A DNA stretch of 64,000 nt from Frischella japonica (GCF_014489845.1 NZ_JABURY010000003.1:20460-84459); one strand, 5' to 3'; numbered from the stretch's first letter, positions 8,909-23,198 are shown. Made by a program: numbers and translations. The notes: generated by a model from the sequence alone, not told the origin.

Positions 8909-9868
8909 TTAAATGCTATTACCAACAGTGAACCACGCTTTACGTGAATTAAGAATATCTTGTGCAGACATGACTTTTTTTCCGGATGGTTGTAATTGAG
9001 TAATATTTAAAATTCCTGCAGAGGTGGCAACTTGAATACCATGCTTATCCGCTTGTATGATCGTGCCAGGTTCCTGCTTACAAGCTTTAAGTATTACATT
9101 GGCTTGCCAAACTTTTACTGGTGCTCCATTGATTTCAAAGTAACTTATTGGCCATGGATTAAAAGCACGAATGCAACGTTCAAGTTGTTCTGCAGGTAAA
9201 TGCCAATCTAATTTAGCTTCTTGTTTTGAGAGTTTTGCCGCATAAGTAACTTGTGATTGATCTTGTTTTTGTGGGTATATTTTTTTTTCGATGATTAGCG
9301 TTAAGGCTTTAAGTAAAGCCTCTGGACCTAGTTGAGCTAATTTATCATACAATGAAGCACTGGTATCATGCTCTTCAATCATACATTTTTGTTTATATAA
9401 CATGTCACCACTATCAAGCCCGGCATCCATTTGCATAATGGTTACGCCTGTTTCTTTATCGCCTGCCCAGCATGCTCGTTGAATTGGTGCAGCGCCACGC
9501 CATTTTGGTAATAGTGATCCATGAACATTGATACAACCAAGTTTTGGCATATCTAGTACAGCTTGCGGTAAAATTAATCCGTAAGCGACCACAATCATAA
9601 TATCGGCATTAAGTTCAGCAATCATTTGTTGATTTGTTAGTTCTTTTAGCGTTGCGGGTTGGTAAACTGGTATATGATGTTGTAGGGCTAGTTGTTTTAC
9701 CGGACTTGCTGTGATTTTATTTCCTCGACCTGCCGGTTTGTCTGGTTGAGTAAATACCGCTATGACTTGATGTGAAGAATCAAGAAGTGCTTGTAAATGT
9801 TTTGCTGCAAAATCGGGTGTACCAGCAAAAATAATTTTTAGAGGTTGTTTTATGTTATGTTCTATCAT
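8909..9868 (-). CDS. fmt: methionyl-tRNA formyltransferase
   Basis: Enzyme of 319 aa that formylates the initiator methionyl-tRNA using 10-formyl-tetrahydrofolate. The N-terminal catalytic domain begins [16 protein letters not shown] and carries the signature [15 protein letters not shown] with the catalytic Asn in [10 protein letters not shown]. The C-terminal tRNA-binding domain follows (from about residue 205). Length matches the family (about 315). The usual neighbours def and rsmB are not here. A ribosome binding site (CAGG) precedes the ATG. Confidence 0.97.
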   Translation of the reverse strand: MIEHNIKQPLKIIFAGTPDFAAKHLQALLDSSHQVIAVFTQPDKPAGRGNKITASPVKQLALQHHIPVYQPATLKELTNQQMIAELNADIMIVVAYGLILPQAVLDMPKLGCINVHGSLLPKWRGAAPIQRACWAGDKETGVTIMQMDAGLDSGDMLYKQKCMIEEHDTSASLYDKLAQLGPEALLKALTLIIEKKIYPQKQDQSQVTYAAKLSKQEAKLDWHLPAEQLERCIRAFNPWPISYFEINGAPVKVWQANVILKACKQEPGTIIQADKHGIQVATSAGILNITQLQPSGKKVMSAQDILNSRKAWFTVGNSI

Positions 9869-10006
9869 GATAATTACCTGTTATTCTTTGAAGAATGTAT
9901 AACTCTTCTCTATTTTGTCGTTAACTAGTATATACTTAAATGTTATTGATTTGCAGTTATCAGTTTAAGTTAGAACAATATTTATGAGGCCAAAGATTGG
10001 TATTTT

Positions 10007-10033
10007 TTAGCTCAATGTTACCCATTGAGCTAA
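10007..10033 (-). terminator. hairpin downstream of the permease gene
   Basis: TTAGCTCAATG, loop TTACC, CATTGAGCTAA: an 11-bp perfect stem just past the stop of the minus-strand permease. On that strand it is followed by A rather than T, so it may stabilise the 3' end or be factor-dependent rather than a classical terminator. Confidence 0.4.
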
Positions 10034-10073
10034 TTAAACATAGTTGTTAACTGAGGATAACCCATAAAATTAC

Positions 10074-11969
10074 TTAAAATGGAAAAAAGAGTGGGACTAA
10101 GAGAATATCAACAATAAGAACTAGAAAGGTCAATGGTACGCCAACTTTAACAAAATCACCAAAACTATAACCACCTGGAGCAACAATCATGGTTTTTACC
10201 GGTGACGAAACCGGTGTAATAAATGATGCTGAAGTGGCAATGGCTACTGTCATAGCAAATGGGTATGGAGAATATCCAAACCCAAGTGCAATATTGATGG
10301 CAATTGGTGCAATTAAAATTGCTGTCGCGGTGTTAGTAATAAATAATCCCACCACAGAACAGAGTAAAAAAATGAAAGTTAATGCGACATATGGTCCATA
10401 ACCAGAAAGATGTTGTTTGAGTAAATCTGAGAATAAATTAATACCACCTGTTTTATTGAGTGCTAGAGCGAAAGGCATCATACCGATAATTAAAATTAAA
10501 CTAGGCCAGTGAATCGACTTATAAGCGCTTGTCATATCAATACAGCGCGTAAGTCCCATTAATAAACAAGTTATCAATGCTGCTACGACATTTGGCACAA
10601 TACCGCTTACCATTAATACAATCATGATGGTAAGATTAATTAATGCCGCAATGGCTTGTGAACTTGCCGGCGCTACATCATCCATATCTGCGGGAAAATC
10701 TAACACGACGAAATCATTTGTTTTCGTTTGTAATTTGCGAATGGATCCCCAATCGCCACAGACTAATAATGTATCACTAATTTGTAATTTTTCTTCAAAT
10801 AAGTTATTCGCTTCAATTGGAGCATGGTTACGACGAATACCGATTACCGTGAGGAAATATTTGCTGCGAAAATCGATTTCATTCAATGTTTTTCCATATA
10901 ATGATGATTCTGGTAATAGTGCTACTTCCGCCATACCAACTTCTTTTACTTGATCAGAAAAATATTCGCCACGTAGCACTTTAGGTTCTAAAGAATAAGC
11001 CGCTAGGAAATTACGATAATCGGCATCAGAATGACAGAAATCCAATAGCAGCACATCACCTTCACGAAATTCAGTCATACTATTGACCGGTATTAAGACT
11101 TTTCTAAATTTACGCCAACGTTCTATCCCAATTACGTTAACATCTTGTTGACTCCTAAGATGGAGACTATCGAGCGTTTTACCTATAAAAGATGAACCAG
11201 GTAATATTTGAGCTCGGTGGGCTCTACCAGACAATTTATATTCTCGAATTAAATCGGTTATCTGTCTACGCGCTGGCGATTGTTGTAATTCATTAGCGGT
11301 TTTTTTCGATATGAGCCAATTGCGACTAATAATACAGTAGATAATGCCAACCGCTAATACTCCCAGACCAATTGGTGTAATAGAAAAAAATTTGAACTCT
11401 TCAAGTGTCGCTCGTTCTAACTCACTGTTAACAACTAAATTTGGTGGCGTAGCTACTAATGTCATCATGCCACTAATTAATGCAGCAATACATAATGGCA
11501 TCATTAATTTTTTTACATGTATACCTGAATGAGTGGCAATACTGATAACAACGGGAATAAAAATCGCTACAACACCGGTGGAACTCATTACCGATCCTAA
11601 TAAAGCGACAGCTAACATAATGAGGATAATAATCCGAATATCATTCTTACCGGCTACTTTTAAGATGTATTCACTCATCTGATAAGAGATACCGGTTCTA
11701 ACAAGACTCTCACCAATAATAAATAATAAAGCGATCAAGACAATATTAGGGTCACTAAAGCCAGACAATGCTTCGCTAGGTGTTAAAACACCGGTCATTA
11801 TAATAGCGGTTATAGCAAGTAGTGCAATAATATCCATACGTAACTTGGTAAAAGAAAATAGGATAATAACGACGAATAATAAGCTACAAGTTGTCAGTAA
11901 TTGGTAGTGCTCTGCTAATGCGGGAGGTAACAGAGAAAGCAATTCTTGGGTAATAGAAGATAGTTTCAA
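10074..11969 (-). CDS. SLC13/DASS-type permease with two RCK_C domains
   Basis: Inner membrane protein of 631 aa resembling E. coli YfbS. Membrane segments flank a cytosolic insert (about residues 210-400) that carries two RCK_C/TrkA-C-like modules (AQILPGSSFIGKTLDSLHLR and VALLPESSLYGKTLNEIDFR). The SLC13 signatures TGVVAIFIPVV and TNTATAILIAPIAI are in the two membrane halves, as is a TPVSSPVKTM loop. Family members carry sulfate, dicarboxylates or other anions; the substrate cannot be told from the sequence. It is transcribed alone, divergent from the S10 operon. Confidence 0.85.
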   Translation of the reverse strand: MKLSSITQELLSLLPPALAEHYQLLTTCSLLFVVIILFSFTKLRMDIIALLAITAIIMTGVLTPSEALSGFSDPNIVLIALLFIIGESLVRTGISYQMSEYILKVAGKNDIRIIILIMLAVALLGSVMSSTGVVAIFIPVVISIATHSGIHVKKLMMPLCIAALISGMMTLVATPPNLVVNSELERATLEEFKFFSITPIGLGVLAVGIIYCIISRNWLISKKTANELQQSPARRQITDLIREYKLSGRAHRAQILPGSSFIGKTLDSLHLRSQQDVNVIGIERWRKFRKVLIPVNSMTEFREGDVLLLDFCHSDADYRNFLAAYSLEPKVLRGEYFSDQVKEVGMAEVALLPESSLYGKTLNEIDFRSKYFLTVIGIRRNHAPIEANNLFEEKLQISDTLLVCGDWGSIRKLQTKTNDFVVLDFPADMDDVAPASSQAIAALINLTIMIVLMVSGIVPNVVAALITCLLMGLTRCIDMTSAYKSIHWPSLILIIGMMPFALALNKTGGINLFSDLLKQHLSGYGPYVALTFIFLLCSVVGLFITNTATAILIAPIAINIALGFGYSPYPFAMTVAIATSASFITPVSSPVKTMIVAPGGYSFGDFVKVGVPLTFLVLIVDILLVPLFFPF

Positions 11970-12301
11970 AATGAGATCATTTTATTATGTGATTTTTACC
12001 ATATCATACCGTAACTAAATATTCTTGAGCAAGCTAAACAATATTAGTATAAAAAATAAACTAACATATCTTTTATCGCTGCTTTATTATCAACATTTGA
12101 TGCTAATAAAATGAAATAACCACGATACGGCATGGATTTTTGGTTCATTAATGTTTAAGAAGAGAGAAACAGATATTTATTATTACTGATAAATTATATA
12201 AAAATCGATAATATTCAATTTGTTAATTTAAAGTATAATTCATGTTGATTTTAATAAATTATTGATTAGCCAAATAGAATCAATTTTGCACAATTAAACA
12301 G
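11970..12301. other. divergent intergenic region, permease / S10 operon
   Basis: A/T-rich DNA with no gene. A TATAAT-like element at 12234-12239 lacks a fitting -35 and is not called. The region must hold the minus-strand permease promoter, which I could not place. Confidence 0.4.
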
Positions 12302-12329
12302 TTGCATTGATTCGCTTTTTCAGTATAAT
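12302..12329 (+). promoter_or_regulatory. S10 operon promoter
   Basis: -35 TTGCAT (12302-12307), 16-bp spacer, -10 TATAAT (12324-12329). Transcription would start near 12336, giving a leader of about 170 nt, as in E. coli. Confidence 0.8.
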
Positions 12330-12335
12330 ACTCGG

Positions 12336-12816
<481 letters not shown>

Positions 12817-12849
12817 TTCTGGGCTGAAAAGGATTAAGAGGTCGAAACA

Positions 12850-13476
12850 ATGATTGGTTTAGTCGGTCGAAAAGTGGGAATGACACGAATCTTCACAGAA
12901 GAGGGTGTTTCAATTCCTGTAACCGTAATTGAAGTTGAAGCTAACCGTGTTACTCAAGTGAAAAATATTGAGAAGGATGGTTATCAAGCGATTCAGGTTA
13001 CTACTGGTAGCAAAAAAGCTAGCCGTGTAAATAAACCTGAAGCAGGTCATTTTGCTAAGGCTGGTGTTGAAGCTGGTCGTGGTTTATGGGAATTCCGTTT
13101 TGAAGAAGGCGAATTCACTGTAGGTCAAAGCATTAATGTCGATATTTTTACTGACGTTAAAAAAGTTGATGTTACTGGTACATCTAAAGGTAAAGGATTC
13201 GCTGGCGTTACAAAACGTTGGAATTTCCGTACTCAGGATGCTACACATGGTAACTCTTTGGCACACCGTGGACATGGTTCTATCGGTCAAAACCAAACTC
13301 CTGGTAAAGTGTTCAAAGGTCGTAAAATGGCAGGTCACCTAGGTAATGAACGAGTAACTGTTCAAAACTTAGATATTGTACGTGTTGATGCAGAGCGTAA
13401 CCTTTTATTAATTAAAGGTGCTGTTCCAGGTGCAATCAATAGTGACGTAATTGTTAAACCAGCGATTAAAGCTTAA
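12850..13476 (+). CDS. rplC: 50S ribosomal protein L3
   Basis: L3 of 208 aa, an early-assembly protein whose central loop reaches the peptidyl transferase centre. Start [19 protein letters not shown] and the loop [19 protein letters not shown] are characteristic. The Gln of GQNQTPG, methylated by PrmB in E. coli, is present. Second gene of the S10 operon. Confidence 0.99.
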   Translation: MIGLVGRKVGMTRIFTEEGVSIPVTVIEVEANRVTQVKNIEKDGYQAIQVTTGSKKASRVNKPEAGHFAKAGVEAGRGLWEFRFEEGEFTVGQSINVDIFTDVKKVDVTGTSKGKGFAGVTKRWNFRTQDATHGNSLAHRGHGSIGQNQTPGKVFKGRKMAGHLGNERVTVQNLDIVRVDAERNLLLIKGAVPGAINSDVIVKPAIKA

Positions 13477-13492
13477 CGTCGAGGAGATAGAA

Positions 13493-14107
13493 ATGGAATT
13501 AGTAGTTAAAGACGCGCAAGCGCTTTCTGTTTCAGAAACTACCTTCGGACGTGATTTTAATGAAGCATTAGTTCACCAAGTTGTTGTTGCATATGCATCA
13601 GGAGCTCGTCAAGGAACTCGTGGTCAAAAAACTCGTGCAGAAGTAGCTGGTTCTGGCAAAAAACCATGGCGTCAAAAAGGTACTGGTCGCGCTCGTTCAG
13701 GTTCTGTAAAGAGCCCTATCTGGCGTAGTGGTGGTGTAACATTTGCAGCAAAACCACAAGATCATAGCCAAAAAGTTAACCGTAAAATGTATCGTGGTGC
13801 ACTAAAGAGTATTTTCTCTGAGTTAGTGCGTCAAGATCGTTTAGTGGTAGTTGAGAAATTCACTGTAGAAGCTCCTAAGACTAAATTATTAATTCAGAAA
13901 TTAAAAGCAATGGATCTTAATGATGTATTGATTATTTCTTCTGAAATTGATGAAAATCTTTTCTTAGCTTCACGTAATATCTATAAAGTTGATGTGCGTG
14001 ATGTTGCTGGTATTGATCCAGTTAGCTTAATTGCATTTGAAAAAGTTCTCATGACTGTTGATGCAGTGAAACAAGTTGAGGCAATGTTAGAGGAGAAAGT
14101 AGCATGA
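13493..14107 (+). CDS. rplD: 50S ribosomal protein L4
   Basis: L4 of 204 aa, lining the exit tunnel and repressing its own operon through the S10 leader. The frame opens at 13451, but ATG 13493 follows GAGGAGATAG and gives the conserved start [15 protein letters not shown]. The tunnel loop [19 protein letters not shown] is present. It overlaps rplW by 4 bp, suggesting coupled translation. Confidence 0.98.
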   Translation: MELVVKDAQALSVSETTFGRDFNEALVHQVVVAYASGARQGTRGQKTRAEVAGSGKKPWRQKGTGRARSGSVKSPIWRSGGVTFAAKPQDHSQKVNRKMYRGALKSIFSELVRQDRLVVVEKFTVEAPKTKLLIQKLKAMDLNDVLIISSEIDENLFLASRNIYKVDVRDVAGIDPVSLIAFEKVLMTVDAVKQVEAMLEEKVA

Positions 14108-14406
14108 TTCTAGAAGAGCGTCTGCTTAAAGTCCTGCGTGCACCTCATGTTTCTGAAAAAGCATCTCTTTCAATGGAGAAAAATAACACATTAGTGTTAA
14201 AAGTTGCTAAAGATGCTACTAAGAAAGAGATCAAAGCCGCAGTTGAACAACTATTTGAAGTTAAGGTAAACGATGTTAATACTTTAGTTGTAAAAGGTAA
14301 AGTAAAACGTCGTGGTCAACAAATTGGTCGTCGTAGCGACTGGAAAAAAGCTTACGTCACTTTAGCTGAAGGTCAAAATTTAGACCTTGCAGGCGTCGCT
14401 GAGTAA
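14104..14406 (+). CDS. rplW: 50S ribosomal protein L23
   Basis: L23 of 100 aa, at the tunnel exit, the docking site for trigger factor and SRP. The trigger-factor-binding surface is in [13 protein letters not shown] near residues 16-28. The segment [20 protein letters not shown] is typical. Its ATG overlaps the rplD stop. Length equals E. coli L23. Confidence 0.98.
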   Translation: MILEERLLKVLRAPHVSEKASLSMEKNNTLVLKVAKDATKKEIKAAVEQLFEVKVNDVNTLVVKGKVKRRGQQIGRRSDWKKAYVTLAEGQNLDLAGVAE

Positions 14407-14424
14407 TTCGGAGGAGTAAGAACA

Positions 14425-15249
14425 ATGGCAGTTGTTAAGTGTAAACCTACATCTCCGGGTCGTCGCCACGTTGTTAAAGTGGTTAACCCAGAGTTGCATA
14501 AAGGTAAACCTTATGCACCTTTGCTCGATGCAAAGAGCAAAACTGGTGGTCGCAATAATAATGGACGTATTACTACTCGCCATATCGGTGGTGGTCATAA
14601 ACAACATTATCGTATTGTTGATTTTAAACGTAATAAAGATGGTATTCCTGCTACAGTTGAGCGTTTGGAATATGATCCAAATCGTAGTGCGAATATTGCG
14701 TTAGTTTTATATAAAGACGGTGAACGTCGTTATATTCTAGCTCCAAAAGGCTTAAAAGCCGGAGATCAGATCCAATCTGGTGTTGATGCATCGATTAAAA
14801 CAGGTAACTGTTTACCAATGCGTAATATCCCTGTTGGTTCTACCGTGCACAATATTGAAATGAAACCTGGTAAAGGCGGACAGCTTGCTCGTTCTGCTGG
14901 TAGCTATGTTCAAATCATTGCACGTGAAGGTTCATATGTAACACTTCGTCTTCGTTCTGGCGAAATGCGTAAAGTATTATCTGATTGTCGTGCTACTATT
15001 GGTGAAGTTGGCAATTCAGAACATATGCTTCGCGTATTAGGTAAAGCTGGTGCAACACGTTGGCGTGGCGTTCGTCCTACTGTTCGTGGTACGGCGATGA
15101 ACCCAGTAGATCACCCACATGGTGGTGGTGAAGGTCGTAACTTTGGTAAACATCCTGTGTCTCCATGGGGTCAAAAAGCCAAAGGATTGAAAACGCGTAG
15201 CAACAAACGTACTGATAAGTATATTGTTCGCCATCGCAATAAGAAATAA
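14425..15249 (+). CDS. rplB: 50S ribosomal protein L2
   Basis: L2 of 274 aa, needed for subunit association and peptidyl transfer. Start [19 protein letters not shown] and the conserved C-terminal stretch [17 protein letters not shown], including the functionally critical His, are present. Normal length and position in the S10 operon. Confidence 0.99.
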   Translation: MAVVKCKPTSPGRRHVVKVVNPELHKGKPYAPLLDAKSKTGGRNNNGRITTRHIGGGHKQHYRIVDFKRNKDGIPATVERLEYDPNRSANIALVLYKDGERRYILAPKGLKAGDQIQSGVDASIKTGNCLPMRNIPVGSTVHNIEMKPGKGGQLARSAGSYVQIIAREGSYVTLRLRSGEMRKVLSDCRATIGEVGNSEHMLRVLGKAGATRWRGVRPTVRGTAMNPVDHPHGGGEGRNFGKHPVSPWGQKAKGLKTRSNKRTDKYIVRHRNKK

Positions 15250-15546
<297 letters not shown>

Positions 15547-15550
15547 GTAG

Positions 15551-15892
<342 letters not shown>

Positions 15893-15907
15893 GTCTGGAG
15901 AATAGCA

Positions 15908-16609
15908 ATGGGTCAAAAAGTAAATCCAAATGGTATCCGATTAGGTATTGTCAAACCTTGGACATCTACCTGGTATGCAGATACAAAAGAATTCGCTGAT
16001 AATTTAGAAGGCGATTTTAAAGTACGCCAATTTCTAAATAAAGAATTAGCACAAGCGTCAATCTCGAAGATCGTGATCGAGCGTCCAGCTAAGAGCATCC
16101 GTGTGACTATTCATACTGCTCGCCCTGGTATCGTAATCGGTAAAAAAGGTGAAGACGTAGAAAAATTGCGTAATACCGTAGCGAGCATTGCTGGTGTACC
16201 TGCACAGATTAACATTGCCGAAGTTCGTAAGCCTGAGCTTGATGCAAAATTAGTTGCTGACAGTATCACTGCTCAATTAGAACGTCGTGTTATGTTCCGT
16301 CGTGCAATGAAACGTGCAGTACAAAATGCTATGAAAGCTGGTGCTAAAGGTATCAAAGTTGAAGTTAGTGGCCGTTTAGGCGGAGCAGAAATTGCTCGTA
16401 GCGAATGGTATCGTGAAGGTCGTGTACCATTACATACACTTCGTGCAGACATTGACTATGGACTTTCAGAAGCACTAACTACTTATGGTATTATTGGTGT
16501 TAAAGTGTGGATCTTCAAAGGTGAGATCCTTGGTGGTATGGCTGCCGTTGAACAAGTAGAAAAACCTGCTGCTCAACCGAAAAAGCAGCGTAAAGGCCGA
16601 AAACAATAA
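15908..16609 (+). CDS. rpsC: 30S ribosomal protein S3
   Basis: S3 of 233 aa, at the mRNA entry tunnel. Start [18 protein letters not shown]; the KH domain carries [17 protein letters not shown]; helicase-type basic residues are in [18 protein letters not shown]. The C-terminus ends in a basic tail, as in E. coli. S10 operon. Confidence 0.99.
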   Translation: MGQKVNPNGIRLGIVKPWTSTWYADTKEFADNLEGDFKVRQFLNKELAQASISKIVIERPAKSIRVTIHTARPGIVIGKKGEDVEKLRNTVASIAGVPAQINIAEVRKPELDAKLVADSITAQLERRVMFRRAMKRAVQNAMKAGAKGIKVEVSGRLGGAEIARSEWYREGRVPLHTLRADIDYGLSEALTTYGIIGVKVWIFKGEILGGMAAVEQVEKPAAQPKKQRKGRKQ

Positions 16610-17032
<423 letters not shown>

Positions 17033-17224
17033 ATGAAAGCAAAAGAGCTACGCGAAAAAAGCGTTGAAGAGTTAAATACTGAACTTCTAGACAAATTACG
17101 TGAGCAATTTAACTTACGTATGCAGTTAGCAAGCGGTCAGTTACAACAAACTCATTTAGTTAAACAAGTGCGTCGTGATATCGCACGAATCAAAACGTTA
17201 TTAACTGAAAAGGCGGGTGCGTAA
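17033..17224 (+). CDS. rpmC: 50S ribosomal protein L29
   Basis: L29 of 63 aa, two helices at the tunnel exit beside L23. Start [19 protein letters not shown] and the motif [17 protein letters not shown] are typical. The ATG directly follows the rplP stop, and its own stop shares a base with the rpsQ start, so translation is probably coupled on both sides. Confidence 0.98.
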   Translation: MKAKELREKSVEELNTELLDKLREQFNLRMQLASGQLQQTHLVKQVRRDIARIKTLLTEKAGA

Positions 17225-17478
17225 TGACTACTAATGTTCGTACTCAGCAAGGTCGTGTGATCAGTGACAAAATGGATAAATCTATCGTGGTTGCTATCGA
17301 ACGTAAAGTGAAACATCCATTATATGGTAAGTTCATTAAACGTACGACTAAATTGCATGTACATGATGAGAATAACGAGTGTGGAATTGGTGATACTGTA
17401 GAAATTAAGGAATGCCGTCCACTATCTAAGACTAAGTCTTGGACTCTTGTTCGAGTTGTTGAAAAGGCAGTTATTTAA
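17224..17478 (+). CDS. rpsQ: 30S ribosomal protein S17
   Basis: S17 of 84 aa, an OB-fold primary 16S-binding protein. The motifs [19 protein letters not shown] and [19 protein letters not shown] are diagnostic. Last gene of the S10 operon; it overlaps rpmC by one base and is followed by a terminator. Confidence 0.98.
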   Translation: MTTNVRTQQGRVISDKMDKSIVVAIERKVKHPLYGKFIKRTTKLHVHDENNECGIGDTVEIKECRPLSKTKSWTLVRVVEKAVI

Positions 17479-17510
17479 TCTAATCGATTAAAAATTGCAC
17501 ACAATATCAT

Positions 17511-17537
17511 AAACGGCTAATATTAGCCGTTTATTTT
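17511..17537 (+). terminator. S10 operon terminator
   Basis: A perfect 22-bp palindrome, AAACGGCTAAT plus its complement, followed by ATTTTAT. The T-run is short, so some readthrough into the spc operon is possible. Confidence 0.7.
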
Positions 17538-17561
17538 ATACTACCCATTTTATTTGAGTGG

Positions 17562-17570
17562 TGTTATACT
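17562..17570 (+). promoter_or_regulatory. spc operon extended -10 promoter
   Basis: TGTTATACT: an extended -10 (TGn plus TATACT at 17565-17570). No good -35 is present at the proper spacing. It lies about 105 bp before rplN, in the S10-spc gap. Confidence 0.5.
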
Positions 17571-17654
17571 AGGCGCCCTCATGTAAGTGGGATTTTTTGG
17601 TTGTCTATTCTTATCCATGGTAGTTGAGGTGGATGAAGGTAGATTAGACAATAA

Positions 17655-18047
<393 letters not shown>

Positions 18048-18057
18048 GGAGCGGGTA

Positions 18058-18372
18058 ATGGCAGCGAAAATCCGTCGAGAAGATGAAGTTATCGTGTTAA
18101 CCGGTAAAGATAAAGGTAAGCGCGGTAAAGTTAAAAGCGTTTTGTCTACAGGCAAAGTGATTGTTGAAGGTATAAATTTGGTGAAAAAACATCAAAAACC
18201 AGTACCGCAACTAAACCAAGAAGGTGGGATTGTTGAGAAAGAAGCAGCTATTAATGTTTCTAACGTAGCAATCTACAATAGTGCTACAGGCAAAGCAGAT
18301 CGCGTAGGCTTTCGTTTTGAAGACGGTAAAAAAGTCCGTTTTTATAAGTCTACTAATGAAATAATTAAGTAA
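18058..18372 (+). CDS. rplX: 50S ribosomal protein L24
   Basis: L24 of 104 aa, an assembly initiator that binds 23S rRNA near the tunnel exit. The KOW motif is in [16 protein letters not shown] (about residues 10-26), and [19 protein letters not shown] follows. Ten base pairs after rplN. Confidence 0.98.
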   Translation: MAAKIRREDEVIVLTGKDKGKRGKVKSVLSTGKVIVEGINLVKKHQKPVPQLNQEGGIVEKEAAINVSNVAIYNSATGKADRVGFRFEDGKKVRFYKSTNEIIK

Positions 18373-18385
18373 TTTGGAGTGTACG

Positions 18386-18925
18386 ATGGCGAAACTGCAT
18401 GATTACTACAATGCACAGGTAGTAAATAAACTGCAAGAACAGTTTGGCTACAAATCTGTCATGCAAGTCCCTCGGATCGAAAAGATCACCTTGAATATGG
18501 GTGTGGGTGAAGCTATTACTGATAAGAAATTATTAGATAATGCAGTTGCAGATCTTACTGCAATCAGTGGTCAAAAACCACTTGTCACTAAAGCACGCAA
18601 ATCAGTTGCTGGTTTTAAAATCCGTCAAGGGTATCCTATTGGTTGTAAAGTCACACTACGTGGTGAACGTATGTGGGAATTTTTTGAACGTTTAGTTTAT
18701 ATTGCTTTACCTCGTACTCGAGATTTTCGTGGTTTAAGCGCAAAATCTTTCGATGGTCGTGGTAACTATAGTATGGGTATCCGTGAGCAAATCGTTTTCC
18801 CTGAAATCGATTACGATAAAGTTGATCGTGTTCGTGGTTTAGATATTACTATTACCACTACCGCACAATCAGATGAAGAAGGCCGCGCATTATTGTCAGC
18901 CTTTAACTTTCCATTTCGTAAGTAA
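18386..18925 (+). CDS. rplE: 50S ribosomal protein L5
   Basis: L5 of 179 aa, binding 5S rRNA in the central protuberance. The frame is open from 18374, but ATG 18386 gives the conserved start [19 protein letters not shown] and the exact E. coli length. The motifs [19 protein letters not shown] and [17 protein letters not shown] are present. Confidence 0.98.
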   Translation: MAKLHDYYNAQVVNKLQEQFGYKSVMQVPRIEKITLNMGVGEAITDKKLLDNAVADLTAISGQKPLVTKARKSVAGFKIRQGYPIGCKVTLRGERMWEFFERLVYIALPRTRDFRGLSAKSFDGRGNYSMGIREQIVFPEIDYDKVDRVRGLDITITTTAQSDEEGRALLSAFNFPFRK

Positions 18926-18931
18926 AGGTAG

Positions 18932-19246
<315 letters not shown>

Positions 19247-19263
19247 TCAGAGGAGTGTTATAG

Positions 19264-19656
<393 letters not shown>

Positions 19657-19667
19657 GGGAGAAAAAA

Positions 19668-20201
19668 ATGTCTCGTGTTGCAAAAGCACCTGTCGTTGTT
19701 CCTGCTGGCGTAGAGGTAAAACTCAATGGTCAGGAAATTACGATTAAAGGTAAAAATGGCGAGTTATCTCGTTCTATTAATAATGCTGTTGTTATTAGCC
19801 AAGAAGCAAGCGAAATTAAATTTGCTCCACGTAAAGGTGCAGCAGATGCTTGGGCTCAAGCAGGTACTGCAAGAGCATTAGTTAATGCAATGGTGATTGG
19901 TGTTACTACCGGATTCACAAAAAAACTTCAGCTAGTTGGTGTCGGTTATCGTGCACAACTAAAAGGTAATTCAATCGGATTATCACTAGGATATTCACAT
20001 CCAATTGAACATGTATTACCTGCAGGTGTAACCGCTGAATGTCCATCTCAAACTGAAATTATCCTGAAAAGTGCTGATAAACAGTTAATTGGGCAAGTCG
20101 CTGCAGATATCCGTGCTTATCGTCGTCCTGAACCTTATAAAGGTAAAGGTGTTCGTTACGCAGACGAAGTCGTGCGTACTAAAGAAGCTAAGAAGAAGTA
20201 A
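19668..20201 (+). CDS. rplF: 50S ribosomal protein L6
   Basis: L6 of 177 aa, near the factor-binding site. Start [19 protein letters not shown]; two repeated domains; the signature [20 protein letters not shown] is near the end. Same length as E. coli L6. Confidence 0.99.
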   Translation: MSRVAKAPVVVPAGVEVKLNGQEITIKGKNGELSRSINNAVVISQEASEIKFAPRKGAADAWAQAGTARALVNAMVIGVTTGFTKKLQLVGVGYRAQLKGNSIGLSLGYSHPIEHVLPAGVTAECPSQTEIILKSADKQLIGQVAADIRAYRRPEPYKGKGVRYADEVVRTKEAKKK

Positions 20202-20210
20202 GGTAACACT

Positions 20211-20564
20211 ATGGATAAGAAATCATCTCGTATCCGTCGTGCGACGAAAGCACGTAGTAAGATGCGTGAGTTATTGGCAACACGTCTTGTTGTTCACCGT
20301 ACTCCGCGTCACATTTATGCGCAAATCATTGCACCAAACGGATCTGAAGTTCTGGCAGCTGCTTCTACTTTAGAAAAAGCTATCAGTGAAAATTTAAAAT
20401 ATACCGGAAACAAAGAAGCTGCGGCAGCTGTAGGTAAAGCTATTGCTGAACGTGCATTGGCAAAAGATATTAAAGATGTTGCTTTTGATCGTTCTGGTTT
20501 CCAATATCATGGTCGAGTTCAGGCGCTAGCAGAAGCTGCTCGCGAAGCTGGCCTACAGTTCTAA
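20211..20564 (+). CDS. rplR: 50S ribosomal protein L18
   Basis: L18 of 117 aa, a 5S rRNA-binding protein of the central protuberance. Basic N-terminus [21 protein letters not shown]-terminal [20 protein letters not shown]. Normal length; spc operon. Confidence 0.98.
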   Translation: MDKKSSRIRRATKARSKMRELLATRLVVHRTPRHIYAQIIAPNGSEVLAAASTLEKAISENLKYTGNKEAAAAVGKAIAERALAKDIKDVAFDRSGFQYHGRVQALAEAAREAGLQF

Positions 20565-20569
20565 GGTAG

Positions 20570-21079
<510 letters not shown>

Positions 21080-21085
21080 TGAACC

Positions 21086-21265
21086 ATGGCTAAAACGATT
21101 AAAATCACACAAACACGTAGTTCTATTGGACGTTTACCGAAGCATAAAGCGACGTTGCGTGGACTAGGATTACGAGGCATTGGTCATACTGTTGAGCGTG
21201 AGGATACTCCTGCGATGCGCGGTATGGTTAACCAAGTTTACTACATGGTTAAAGTAGAGGAGTAA
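21086..21265 (+). CDS. rpmD: 50S ribosomal protein L30
   Basis: Short gene of 59 codons plus stop, translating to [20 protein letters not shown] and onward to [12 protein letters not shown]. Length and motif [15 protein letters not shown] match E. coli L30. It lies 6 bp after rpsE and 6 bp before rplO in the spc operon. Confidence 0.97.
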   Translation: MAKTIKITQTRSSIGRLPKHKATLRGLGLRGIGHTVEREDTPAMRGMVNQVYYMVKVEE

Positions 21266-21271
21266 TAAGTA

Positions 21272-21706
21272 ATGCGTTTAAATACTTTATCTCCTGCTGA
21301 AGGTTCAAAGCATGCATCTAAGCGTTTGGGTCGGGGTATCGGTTCAGGTTTAGGTAAAACAGGTGGTCGTGGTATTAAAGGACAAAATTCTCGTTCTGGC
21401 GGTGGTGTTCGCCGTGGATTTGAGGGTGGTCAAATGCCATTATATCGTCGTTTACCAAAATTTGGCTTTACATCTCGTAAGTCTTTAGTAACTGCAGAAG
21501 TTCGTCTTTCTGAATTAATGAAAGTAGAGGCTGATGTTGTTGATCTAAATTCTCTGAAAGCCGCAAATGTTATTGGTAGCCATATTGAATTTGCGAAAAT
21601 TATGTTATCAGGTGAAATTACAAAATCTGTAACAGTTCGTGGAATTAATGTTACTAAAGGTGCAAAAGCTGCAATTGAAGCTGCTGGCGGAAAAATTGAG
21701 GAATAA
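21272..21706 (+). CDS. rplO: 50S ribosomal protein L15
   Basis: L15 of 144 aa, a late-assembly protein with a long basic extension that reaches into 23S rRNA. Start [20 protein letters not shown]; glycine/arginine-rich [35 protein letters not shown]. It ends 8 bp before secY. Confidence 0.98.
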   Translation: MRLNTLSPAEGSKHASKRLGRGIGSGLGKTGGRGIKGQNSRSGGGVRRGFEGGQMPLYRRLPKFGFTSRKSLVTAEVRLSELMKVEADVVDLNSLKAANVIGSHIEFAKIMLSGEITKSVTVRGINVTKGAKAAIEAAGGKIEE

Positions 21707-21714
21707 TTAGAAAG

Positions 21715-23058
21715 ATGGCAAAGCAACCAGGATTTGATTTTAAAAGCACAAGAGGCGGTAGTAGTGAGCTAACCAGAAGATTAATGTTTGTTCTTTTGGC
21801 GCTTATTGTTTTTCGTATCGGTTCTTATATTCCCGTTCCTGGTATTAATACTGAGGTATTAACAAGATCACTTTCGAAAATGTTAGGTGACAATGGTCTC
21901 ATTGGCATGTTCAATATGTTCTCTGGTGGAGCATTAAGCCGAGCTTCAATTTTTACTTTAGGTATTATGCCGTATATTTCTGCATCGATTATTGTGCAGC
22001 TATTAACGGCAATTAGCCCTAAGCTTGCTGAGTTGAAGAAAGAAGGTGAGTCTGGTCGTAAGAAAATCAGTCAGTATACGCGTTATGGTACGTTAGTACT
22101 TGCAATTATACAGGCTGTTGGTGTAGCGACTTCTTTACCAAGGATGGAAGAATTTAAAGATGCTGTAATCAATCCTGGTTTTTCTTTCTATTTCATTGCC
22201 TCAGTAAGTTTAGTGACAGGAACAATGTTTCTTATGTGGTTAGGGGAGCAAATTACAGAACGTGGTGTTGGTAATGGTATCTCAATCATTATTTTCGCTG
22301 GTATCGTGGCTGCTCTTCCTCCAGCAATCTATGAAACAATTGAACAAGCTCGTTCAGGTGAATTGAATCGACTAGTTTTATTAGTTGTTGCCGCGCTTCT
22401 TGTCGGTATAACTTATTTTGTTGTGTTTGTTGAGCGTGGTCAACGTCGTATCGTCGTTAATTATGCGCAACGCCAACAAGGTCGTCGTGTTTATGCTGCG
22501 CAAAGTACTCATTTACCTTTGAAAATTAATATGTCAGGTGTAATTCCTGCTATATTTGCTTCAACAATAATTATGTTACCAGTTATGGCTGCATCATGGT
22601 TACAAGGTGATGGTGAGGGGTGGCGTTATATTTTTGTATTAATGAGACAGTATTTATCACATGATCAACCGCTTTATATGATTTTATATGCAGCGGCGAT
22701 TATATTTTTCTGTTTCTTCTATACAGCTTTAGTATTCAATCCACGTGAGACAGCAGATCAGCTTAAAAAATCGGGTGCGTTTATTCCTGGTATTCGTCCA
22801 GGGGAACAAACAGCAAAATATATTGATAAAATCATGACACGTCTAACGCTTGTCGGATCTCTATATATTACTTTAGTTTGTTTGGTTCCAATGTTTATTA
22901 CATCTACGTTAAGAGTTCCCGTTCAATTTGGTGGGACATCATTGTTAATCGTTGTTGTAGTAATCATGGATTTTATGGCACAAGTACAGACTTTAATGAT
23001 GCCAAATCGTTATGAGTCAGTTTTAAAGAAAGCTAACCTTAAAGGTTATGGCCGATAA
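21715..23058 (+). CDS. secY: SecY protein translocase channel
   Basis: Central subunit of the SecYEG channel, 447 aa with ten predicted membrane segments. The plug region [20 protein letters not shown] and [14 protein letters not shown] are conserved. The cytosolic loop containing [12 protein letters not shown] and [19 protein letters not shown] is used by SecA and the ribosome. Co-transcribed with ribosomal proteins, as in E. coli. SecA, its motor, is encoded at 52980. Confidence 0.99.
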   Translation: MAKQPGFDFKSTRGGSSELTRRLMFVLLALIVFRIGSYIPVPGINTEVLTRSLSKMLGDNGLIGMFNMFSGGALSRASIFTLGIMPYISASIIVQLLTAISPKLAELKKEGESGRKKISQYTRYGTLVLAIIQAVGVATSLPRMEEFKDAVINPGFSFYFIASVSLVTGTMFLMWLGEQITERGVGNGISIIIFAGIVAALPPAIYETIEQARSGELNRLVLLVVAALLVGITYFVVFVERGQRRIVVNYAQRQQGRRVYAAQSTHLPLKINMSGVIPAIFASTIIMLPVMAASWLQGDGEGWRYIFVLMRQYLSHDQPLYMILYAAAIIFFCFFYTALVFNPRETADQLKKSGAFIPGIRPGEQTAKYIDKIMTRLTLVGSLYITLVCLVPMFITSTLRVPVQFGGTSLLIVVVVIMDFMAQVQTLMMPNRYESVLKKANLKGYGR

Positions 23059-23084
23059 GTTAGCCAGAAGTTACGGAGAAAAAC

Positions 23085-23198
23085 ATGAAAGTTCGTGCTT
23101 CAGTCAAGAGATTATGCAGAAATTGTAAAATCATTAAACGTAATGGCATTGTTCGTGTTATTTGCGTTGAAGGTAAGCATAAACAACGTCAAGGTTAA
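23085..23198 (+). CDS. rpmJ: 50S ribosomal protein L36
   Basis: Very short gene: 37 codons plus stop, starting [20 protein letters not shown] and ending [10 protein letters not shown]. It is the zinc-binding form, with Cys11, Cys14, Cys27 and a His. GGAG lies shortly before the ATG. It follows secY by 26 bp, as in E. coli. Confidence 0.95.
   Translation: MKVRASVKRLCRNCKIIKRNGIVRVICVEGKHKQRQG

Noticed and set aside
12181..12240. Second promoter upstream of the S10 operon with TATAAT at 12234
   Set aside because: No -35 at acceptable spacing; the TTGCAT/TATAAT pair at 12302-12329 is far better.
13084..13338. Antisense and alternate-frame ORFs inside rplC and other ribosomal genes
   Set aside because: They overlap highly conserved ribosomal proteins and have no motifs or ribosome binding sites.
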